DNA from: a virus
Strand: one strand, 5' to 3'
IMG/VR virus record: IMGVR_UViG_3300005336_000001
Location: 1 to 64,000 of that record
DNA: 64,000 nt
Shown here: positions 1 through 5,324 of the stretch, in pieces
Numbering within the stretch: position 1 is the first letter of the stretch
How the letters are laid out: every line of letters begins with the position of its first letter
Program-made: the position numbers and the translations under genes
The notes under the pieces: model-generated
The model's database searches: none
Seen by the model: only the letters and a program-made list of their open reading frames with translations
Told to the model about the DNA's origin: nothing

Positions 1-138
1 AGTGGTGGATATGGCATCCATAGGATCTGTTTTTAGAAATTTCCAAAAAGGATGATAACTGTTCATGCCCATTATTTCACACCAATTATCGTAAGCTTTA
101 TAAACATTCTTTGATGTTACTTCTGTATACTCAGGCAT
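1..138 (-). CDS. Partial gene, GPN-cluster paralogue (C-terminus off window)
   Basis: Only the first 46 codons are inside the window; the gene runs off the left edge. It begins MPEYTEV and overlaps the stop of the next upstream gene by 8 bp. The segment K-A-Y-x-x-W-x(6)-N-S-Y-x-H, followed by F-x-K-F-x-x-x-D-P, aligns by eye with the N-terminal half of the neighbouring protein encoded at 131-394 (K-A-W-x-x-W-x(6)-K-Y-S-H, then F-A-K-F-x-x-D-P). I therefore infer a paralogue. No function is recognised. Confidence 0.6.
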   Translation of the reverse strand, partial: MPEYTEVTSKNVYKAYDNWCEIMGMNSYHPFWKFLKTDPMDAISTT

Positions 139-394
139 CTTGTGCCTTCCACATTTTCAACAAAGCAAGTCCATTTGGACCGTTGATCAAATTGATTTTT
201 CTCATTACTTCAGGATTATGGATATTAATGTAATTTGCACGTTCATGATCGTATGGATCACCTGTGAATTTTGCGAAAACAATCAATGATTGGATGTGTG
301 AATATTTTACTCCAAGATAGACTTGTGACCAAAGCTCCCAAGCCTTGATGACATCGTTATTTTTGATGACATCGTTATTTTTTGATTTTGACAT
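131..394 (-). CDS. Small hypothetical protein, GPN-cluster paralogue
   Basis: This 87-residue protein has no recognised family. Its N-terminus carries a duplicated KNNDVI hexapeptide made by a perfect 18-bp tandem repeat in the DNA. The C-terminus holds I-N-G-P-N-x-x-A-L-L-K-M-W, which recurs in the next two genes as L-L-G-P-N-x-x-x-x-x-K-x-W. It overlaps the 375-638 gene by 20 bp, so the cluster is probably translated from one leftward message. The function is unknown. Confidence 0.65.
   Translation of the reverse strand: MSKSKNNDVIKNNDVIKAWELWSQVYLGVKYSHIQSLIVFAKFTGDPYDHERANYINIHNPEVMRKINLINGPNGLALLKMWKAQDA
345..380. repeat. Perfect 2 x 18-bp tandem repeat
   Basis: Two identical 18-bp units (345-362 and 363-380) sit head to tail inside the 5' end of the minus-strand gene at 131-394. 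Being a multiple of three, the duplication keeps the frame and adds six residues. It looks like a recent slippage event. Confidence 0.85.
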
Positions 395-638
395 GTTTTA
401 CTTCCCACGCTTTGTATAAGGCTTCTGCATTCGGCCCAAGTAGCCAGTGTATTTTTTGATACACTTCATCTGAAACTTCAGTGCCGTCAGCATACGCCCT
501 ATAGGAAATGTTATTGTTTTCTTCAATTCCCAGGAAGATGTAAAATTGACGAGAAGTGTTTTGGTTGCGTGGCATTTTAGTTATCCGCCTATAGGCGGAG
601 TAAGCACGCTGCAATTCACTAAAAGTGATGATTCCCAT
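375..638 (-). CDS. Small hypothetical protein, GPN-cluster paralogue
   Basis: This is an 87-residue protein of unknown function. The C-terminal block W-L-L-G-P-N-A-E-A-L-Y-K-A-W-E matches the blocks in the flanking genes. The start ATG at 638 overlaps the stop of the upstream gene as TAATG, which suggests translational coupling. The N-terminal half is less like its paralogues, so only the C-terminal module is confidently shared. Confidence 0.65.
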   Translation of the reverse strand: MGIITFSELQRAYSAYRRITKMPRNQNTSRQFYIFLGIEENNNISYRAYADGTEVSDEVYQKIHWLLGPNAEALYKAWEVKHVKIKK

Positions 639-1081
639 TAATTGAAACCTAACAGGTCTGACACAAACCAGATGGCAAAAGCCACTACTGCTATTGGTTT
701 CATGTAAAATGACCTAAGTCTTCCTTTTAAGGAATATCGTTTAACTTGCCAAATTTTAAAAACCACTTCTTTATTCGGGCCAAGTAACATGACAATTCTA
801 CTCAATGCTTCAGTATTGGTAGTTATGCTCGGTGTAGACCATGTCCTGTTGAACATGTCTTTTATTGGAGGATTGACAAATATGACAAATTCTAACATCC
901 CATTGACTATTCCTCCTTTGTGTAAGACACAAAAGTTGTCAAAGGCTTCAGCAGTCCTGTCACCGGCTTCATCGGGGTGCATAGCATCACCTTGCATGGG
1001 TTTGAGTGTCACGTTAGCATAATCACGTTTTGACTTTGTAAGAAGTAAATACCTCCAAACCTGAAAGGTAGATACGAACAT
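638..1081 (-). CDS. Hypothetical protein with C-terminal membrane segment, GPN-cluster paralogue
   Basis: The frame stays open up to 1312, but the part beyond 1081 is the antisense of a convincing plus-strand gene, so I place the start at the ATG at 1081 (MFVSTFQVW). The protein then has 147 residues. The block L-L-G-P-N-K-E-V-V-F-K-I-W lies near residue 115, and a hydrophobic stretch of about 17 residues at the C-terminus looks like a membrane anchor. No clear Shine-Dalgarno sequence precedes this ATG. The start is uncertain and the function unknown. Confidence 0.5.
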   Translation of the reverse strand: MFVSTFQVWRYLLLTKSKRDYANVTLKPMQGDAMHPDEAGDRTAEAFDNFCVLHKGGIVNGMLEFVIFVNPPIKDMFNRTWSTPSITTNTEALSRIVMLLGPNKEVVFKIWQVKRYSLKGRLRSFYMKPIAVVAFAIWFVSDLLGFN

Positions 1082-1253
1082 GGCTAAGCATAATAAAGCA
1101 CATCCGGGATTCAAAGCTGTCGCCAAAAGCGTAGCAAAGAAGGAGAACGTATCACCGGGTCGTGCTGCCGCAATTGTAGCAGCAGGAGCACGTAATGCTT
1201 CCAAGGCTGCGCATAGGGCCAACCCGAGGCTGAACAAAGTCAAGGGTAAATGA
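1080..1253 (+). CDS. Small basic Ala/Lys-rich hypothetical protein
   Basis: A 57-residue, strongly basic protein (MAKHNKAHPGFKAV...). An AAAGG ribosome-binding site lies about 9 nt upstream of the ATG. Its first codon overlaps that of the divergent gene at 638-1081 (shared CATG), and its stop overlaps the next gene as ATGA, so it heads the rightward operon. The composition suggests nucleic-acid binding, but no fold is recognised. Confidence 0.7.
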   Translation: MAKHNKAHPGFKAVAKSVAKKENVSPGRAAAIVAAGARNASKAAHRANPRLNKVKGK

Positions 1254-1477
1254 AGGTCACAGGTGTCACAGCTTTTGATCAACTTAAGATAAGGATAAAT
1301 GACGTTTTGCATCTATCCTTATCTTTGAACAAGTTTGTAGGTTTGCAGTCTTGGCAATTTGAATCCAGACAGAGTTACTTTATTGAATTGACACTAGAGG
1401 GTGGTGTGATAACCACAGAGTATGATTCGTTTGAATTGTGGAAACAAGTGTTAGTGGAACTAGACAGTCTTCTTTAA
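1250..1477 (+). CDS. Hypothetical protein
   Basis: A 75-residue protein whose ATG overlaps the preceding stop (ATGA), which supports it being a real coupled gene. Its stop codon lies directly against the first base of the tRNA at 1478. There are no recognisable motifs. Confidence 0.65.
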   Translation: MKVTGVTAFDQLKIRINDVLHLSLSLNKFVGLQSWQFESRQSYFIELTLEGGVITTEYDSFELWKQVLVELDSLL

Positions 1478-1564
1478 GCTGGCTTGGCTGAGTGGCCGAA
1501 AGCAACGGGATTGTAATCCGTAGTGGAAACACCATCGCAGGTTCGAATCCTGTGGCCAGCTCCA
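1478..1564 (+). tRNA. Class II tRNA with UGU (Thr) anticodon
   Basis: The 87 nt fold fully. The acceptor is 7 bp (GCTGGCT with GGCCAGC), the D arm has a 3-bp stem (GCT/AGC), the anticodon stem is ACGGG/TCCGT with loop ATTGTAA, the T arm is GCAGG-TTCGAAT-CCTGT, and CCA is encoded. Placing U33 conventionally gives anticodon UGU, which reads Thr ACA. However, positions 44-48 hold a long variable arm (GTGG-AAACA-CCAT), and the D-arm sequence resembles bacterial tRNA-Ser. True tRNA-Thr is class I. The discriminator is U73, whereas Ser normally has G73. The amino acid it carries is therefore uncertain. Confidence 0.85.
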
Positions 1565-1579
1565 CTATTCTTGTCCATC

Positions 1580-1617
1580 TTGACTTTCTGCCAGAAGATC
1601 AACTATCTAAGTGATAG
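1580..1617 (+). promoter_or_regulatory. Possible sigma70-type promoter with small inverted repeat
   Basis: TTGACT at 1580-1585 is followed after 18 nt by TATCTA at 1604-1609. A 5-bp inverted repeat (CTATC at 1603-1607, GATAG at 1613-1617) overlaps the -10 region. It lies between the tRNA and the cold-shock gene. This is visual matching only. Confidence 0.3.
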
Positions 1618-1640
1618 TTCATGCTTAGGCAGAGGGTAAA

Positions 1641-1877
1641 ATGGCTGAAAGTGATTTCGTTACTGGCACCGTCAAGTGGTTCAATCCTGAAAAGGGATAC
1701 GGCTTCGTCGTCCATGACGGTAAAGATGTATTCTTGCATAGCAAGAGACTGAGGGAATCAGGCATCGTAGTTCCCAACACCACAAAGAATGGTGTTCTTG
1801 ATCCTGGTGATGCAATCAAATTCAGAATTGAGGATGGCCCCAAGGGAGTTTATGCCATAGAAATTTCTAAGGTGTGA
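1641..1877 (+). CDS. Cold-shock-domain protein (CspA family)
   Basis: This 78-residue protein is a single OB-fold cold-shock domain, a single-stranded RNA/DNA binder that melts RNA structure. The RNP1 motif is seen as K-G-Y-G-F-V (about residues 18-23) and RNP2 as V-F-L-H (about 30-33), preceded by the family-typical G-T-V-K-W-F-N start. The length is close to that of host Csp proteins, with a short loop expansion before N-G-V-L. An AGAGGG site precedes the ATG. In the phage it may act as an RNA chaperone or antiterminator for the late operon, which is inferred. Confidence 0.95.
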   Translation: MAESDFVTGTVKWFNPEKGYGFVVHDGKDVFLHSKRLRESGIVVPNTTKNGVLDPGDAIKFRIEDGPKGVYAIEISKV

Positions 1878-1932
1878 CATGGGTTCCCCAAACCTAGACG
1901 AAATCACAACCACTACAACAAGGAGCAAGCCT

Positions 1933-2130
1933 ATGTCTGAAGAGGGTGGAAAATACGATGTCGGACCCAACGCCCCGCCAAAGTCAGGTCCTCCCGGCCC
2001 CAGCGGCCCTGCTCAAATCCCCACAGCCCCAGCCAAAGAAAACACTGGGCACGTTCGTGGTGGTGTGAGGGATGGCAAACTTCGCAACAGTGGAAATTCT
2101 GGCGCACATCGTATTGGTAAAAAGAAATGA
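1933..2130 (+). CDS. Disordered Pro/Gly-rich protein with AHRIG tail
   Basis: The frame opens at 1879, but the ATG at 1933 has an ideal AAGGAG seven nt upstream, so I choose it (65 residues, MSEEGG...); the 1879 start is the alternative. The middle is Pro/Gly-rich and probably unstructured. The C-terminus G-K-L-R-N-S-G-N-S-G-A-H-R-I-G recurs almost unchanged at the end of the next protein. Function unknown. Confidence 0.6.
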   Translation: MSEEGGKYDVGPNAPPKSGPPGPSGPAQIPTAPAKENTGHVRGGVRDGKLRNSGNSGAHRIGKKK

Positions 2131-2441
2131 AGAAGAAAGTACGCGCACAACCTACCGTTCCGTACTATTCTAATGAGCCTGCTGTTAGCAAGAAGCTAAT
2201 GGCAGACACAATGCCAGTTCCAAGTGGCTCACTTGGAAACAAGACACCCAAGATGGTGGACAAGAACCCCGGCAGGCTTTCAGGCGTTGCCGGGTTTGCG
2301 AGTAAATCAGCTCCGACCACCAAAAAATCAGGCATCACTGTTGCCAAGCTTGGCTCCAAATCAGGGGCACCGCAACAAGGTAAACTTCGTTCTAGTGGCA
2401 ATGCTGGGGCGCACCGGATTGGTCTTAAAACCAAAATCTGA
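2127..2441 (+). CDS. Basic low-complexity protein with AHRIG tail
   Basis: A 104-residue, Lys/Ser/Pro-rich and probably disordered protein. Its ATG overlaps the previous stop (ATGA). The C-terminal G-K-L-R-S-S-G-N-A-G-A-H-R-I-G copies the tail of the preceding protein. The shared tail could be an interaction or targeting peptide, which is inferred. Confidence 0.65.
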   Translation: MKKKVRAQPTVPYYSNEPAVSKKLMADTMPVPSGSLGNKTPKMVDKNPGRLSGVAGFASKSAPTTKKSGITVAKLGSKSGAPQQGKLRSSGNAGAHRIGLKTKI

Positions 2442-2452
2442 TTGGAACGATT

Positions 2453-2977
2453 ATGACAGTAGAAATTAATCTTTCAGATATTGGTGGACAGGAAGAGCTG
2501 TTTGCCGAGGCTGTTGAGAAGCACATTGCAAAGCTCCATGCCTTTAACAAGACCATCGGGCAACCACGGCCTACTGCTAGCCCTTTGATTGAGACAGCCG
2601 TCAAGCGTGTTCAAGAAAAAGGGAAGCCTGACACTTATGTGGCTGACTACAAGATCATCACCCCACCTCCTCCTCCACCTCTGAGCCTTGATGATCTTAA
2701 GGCACAAATTTACATGCGTCTCTCAATGGCTGAGAGCGCGGCTAAGGATAAAATCCTTCCTCCACGCAAGAAGCGCCTGTTGTCAGTACAGTATGATCAA
2801 GCTCTTTTGAAGAAGGAAGACGATCGTACTGCTGAAGATAATGAAAACATTAACAATTTTCTTGCCATTAATAAAAGTTGGCTCGACATCAGTCTTATTG
2901 CCGCAAAGGCTGAGGCAGTAATAGACGATATGACAGAGGCTGATATCGCTGCTTGGCAACCACCTGACTTTGGATAA
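2453..2977 (+). CDS. Hypothetical protein upstream of terminase
   Basis: A 174-residue acidic protein with a run of prolines (about residues 67-73) separating an N-terminal helical part from a C-terminal part rich in Ala, Lys and Asp. No known motif is visible. It lies directly before the small terminase candidate in the same operon. Confidence 0.65.
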   Translation: MTVEINLSDIGGQEELFAEAVEKHIAKLHAFNKTIGQPRPTASPLIETAVKRVQEKGKPDTYVADYKIITPPPPPPLSLDDLKAQIYMRLSMAESAAKDKILPPRKKRLLSVQYDQALLKKEDDRTAEDNENINNFLAINKSWLDISLIAAKAEAVIDDMTEADIAAWQPPDFG

Positions 2978-2981
2978 GACT

Positions 2982-3602
2982 ATGTTCGATAAGATCAAGT
3001 TTGTTAAATTAGCTACAAGACCTGCTCCATATGTGTACAAGGCAGGAAAAAAGATAAGCCGCCCACATGGCTATAAGGTGGTTAGTCAGAAACAGTTGAA
3101 GGCCCTGCGTGCGGGAGCGGTTCCCGCTACAAAAGTTCTTAATCCCTATGGGAAGTTTGGTGACTGCCGCAGATCACGTTACCGGGCCACGTTTCATAAG
3201 CGTGAATTGAAACCAGCTTGGAGAGATCTGACAATGACACGTAAACGCCTTAAACTTCAGTCGAAACAAGCAATGGCTCTTGAAGCACACGAGCTTCAAC
3301 AGCTTGCTCGTGAGAATGCTACTGCTGCCATGCGTACCTTGATTGAGATTTCAAAGAACAAGCGTGCCCCTGAGGCTACTCGTATTGCAGCCTCATCCGT
3401 TATCCTTGACCGTGGCTACGGTAAGGCATCGCAAACCAGTTTCACAGCGAATGTAGGCAATGGCAAAACGAGCGATATCCCAGCCGAGCAGCTCGAAAAA
3501 CGAGTTGAACAGGCTCTCAAGCGAGTTGAAGAGCTTACTCGACGAACGCCAAAAGCGGAGCCGAGCAAAAAACGACCTGCTAACCTACGCATCCTTAATT
3601 AA
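2982..3602 (+). CDS. Putative terminase small subunit
   Basis: A 206-residue protein from ATG 2982; a TTG at 2970 is the alternative start. The N-terminal half is very basic. The helical segment around residues 105-150 (A-A-M-R-T-L-I-E-I, then A-P-E-A-T-R-I-A-A-S, then I-L-D-R-G-Y-G-K) is the pattern I know from phage small-terminase-like and DUF5681-like proteins, which recognise packaging sites and load DNA on the large subunit. Its position before the large terminase supports this. The last 143 nt overlap the large-terminase frame. Confidence 0.65.
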   Translation: MFDKIKFVKLATRPAPYVYKAGKKISRPHGYKVVSQKQLKALRAGAVPATKVLNPYGKFGDCRRSRYRATFHKRELKPAWRDLTMTRKRLKLQSKQAMALEAHELQQLARENATAAMRTLIEISKNKRAPEATRIAASSVILDRGYGKASQTSFTANVGNGKTSDIPAEQLEKRVEQALKRVEELTRRTPKAEPSKKRPANLRILN

Positions 3603-5127
3603 CATTCCATCAGGCCCCCTCCGCGAGGAGGGTGAGAATGAAGAGTTCAAGCCACGGAAGCATTTGTTCGGAGCGCACCACCTTCTGTGGCTTGACTGTC
3701 TTCAACAAGTTGAAGATGGAAAAATAAAAAGATTGATGGGGCTGCTGCCTCCGGGCAGTGGCAAATCTATTTATACGTCAGTGGTGTTCCCCACCCACAT
3801 TATGGGGCGCTTTAGAAGCACTAATATCATCGTAGCAAGTTACGGCAGTGAACTTCCACGTAAGTTCGGCCGTCGTGCCCGTTCCATTACACAACAGCCA
3901 ATCTATAATCGCATTTTTGACACCGTATTGTCTGAGGACAGCAAAGCGGCTGATGAATGGGCGCTTGCAAATGGCAGTGAGTGGATGGCAGCCGGTATCC
4001 TGACTGGTATCACTGGTAACCGTGCTGATGGTGTTATTTGGGACGATTTGATTAAAGGCCGTGAACAGGCGGACTCACCTGTGGTCAGGCAAAAAACATG
4101 GGAGGCTTATGTTGACGATCTCCTAACCCGTAAGAAACCTCGAGCTTGGGAAATTGGTATTACCACACGCTGGCATGAAGACGATGTGGCTGGTCGGATC
4201 CTTCCCGAGAATTACAACGGTGAAAGTGGGCTCATACAGTGCCGAGATGGAAATGAATGGTTCGTCGTCTGCTTGCCAGCAGAGTGTGAACGTGATGACG
4301 ATATCCTCGGACGAAAGAAGGGTGATATTTTATGGCCTGAGTGGTTCACACCAGAAATGTTTGCCCCATTCAAGCGCAATCCTCGCACATGGTCATCGCT
4401 TTATCAGCAACGACCCGCCCCTGACAGTGGTGTGCTCTTCAAAGGTGAGTGGCTGAAAGTCTATGAGAAGGACCCACGCACTGGGATGCCTCAAGGCATG
4501 GAGCCCGGTGACCTTAACGTCTATGGAGCTAGTGATTATGCGGTTACTGACGGTCGTGAGAATTATACCGTGCATATTGTCATCGGTCTCGATAGCAAAA
4601 ACAATATGTATGTGTTGGATTTGTACAGAGAACAGGTGACTTCCGACAAGTGGGTGGAAAGTTTTATTGACCTCTGCAAGAAATGGAAGCCATTAGGTTG
4701 GGCTGAAGAAGCCGGTCAGATCAATGCTGGTGTTGGTCCCTTCCTTGTTAAGCGTATGCGTGAGCGCAATTGCTATGTTGCTCGCAAGCAGTTTCCATCC
4801 ACCAAATCAAAAGCCATGCGTGCTCAGAGTATCATCGGTCGTATGGCTTTGAATGGCCTTTACTGTCCGTTCGGTGCTGATTGGTTTGCTGAATTCCGAC
4901 GTGAACTGCTTCTGTTTGATGCTGGCCGTTACGATGACCAAGTAGACGCTTTGGGCTTAATTGGACAAGTGCTGGACAAAATGATCCCGGCTGATGCATC
5001 GTCTGCCGACCGTGGTGAGCCTAAGGTGTTCAATACACATCCTGACCAATGCACGGTTACTCTTGAAGATTTGTTTGAAGCCCGCGAACAACGTGGCACC
5101 AAAATAGGTAATTTGAGGATTCACTGA
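3460..5127 (+). CDS. terL: Terminase large subunit
   Basis: A 555-residue packaging ATPase and headful/cohesive-end nuclease that docks on the portal. The Walker A is seen as P-P-G-S-G-K-S (about residues 97-103) and Walker B as V-I-W-D-D (about 192-196). The RNase H-like nuclease carries acidic residues in G-A-S-D-Y (D359), W-A-E-E (E416) and Y-D-D-Q-V-D-A-L (about 491-498). The start at 3460 makes a 143-nt overlap with the small subunit. No later Met precedes the ATPase core, and the sequence before it matches the usual N-terminal terminase pattern, so at least part of the overlap is real. Confidence 0.93.
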   Translation: MAKRAISQPSSSKNELNRLSSELKSLLDERQKRSRAKNDLLTYASLINIPSGPLREEGENEEFKPRKHLFGAHHLLWLDCLQQVEDGKIKRLMGLLPPGSGKSIYTSVVFPTHIMGRFRSTNIIVASYGSELPRKFGRRARSITQQPIYNRIFDTVLSEDSKAADEWALANGSEWMAAGILTGITGNRADGVIWDDLIKGREQADSPVVRQKTWEAYVDDLLTRKKPRAWEIGITTRWHEDDVAGRILPENYNGESGLIQCRDGNEWFVVCLPAECERDDDILGRKKGDILWPEWFTPEMFAPFKRNPRTWSSLYQQRPAPDSGVLFKGEWLKVYEKDPRTGMPQGMEPGDLNVYGASDYAVTDGRENYTVHIVIGLDSKNNMYVLDLYREQVTSDKWVESFIDLCKKWKPLGWAEEAGQINAGVGPFLVKRMRERNCYVARKQFPSTKSKAMRAQSIIGRMALNGLYCPFGADWFAEFRRELLLFDAGRYDDQVDALGLIGQVLDKMIPADASSADRGEPKVFNTHPDQCTVTLEDLFEAREQRGTKIGNLRIH

Positions 5128-5128
5128 C

Positions 5129-5314
5129 ATGAGCACACAAGGTCTTGTAATTGTTTGGGGTTCGGTAGTCTCAATTGTTTTGGCGATTATTGTTGGTGCG
5201 TTTTTCAAAGCGACACCATGGGGCGGTGCATTGATGGTAACTGGCTTCCTTGGGCTGGTTGGATGGGTGTGTTTCATTATTTGGCTTGTCAATGCTATGA
5301 ATACTGACATCTGA
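5129..5314 (+). CDS. Small membrane protein, two TM segments
   Basis: A 61-residue protein starting one base after the terminase stop. It has two hydrophobic helices, about residues 5-25 and 33-54, separated by a short K-A-T-P-W-G-G turn. No family is recognised. Its place between terminase and portal suggests co-expression with packaging, but the role is unknown. Confidence 0.65.
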   Translation: MSTQGLVIVWGSVVSIVLAIIVGAFFKATPWGGALMVTGFLGLVGWVCFIIWLVNAMNTDI

Positions 5315-5324
5315 AGGAACCAAG

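Noticed and set aside
789-1022. Open plus-strand frame opposite the 638-1081 gene
   Set aside because: It is antisense to a better-supported paralogue, has no ribosome site, and its sequence has low-quality composition.
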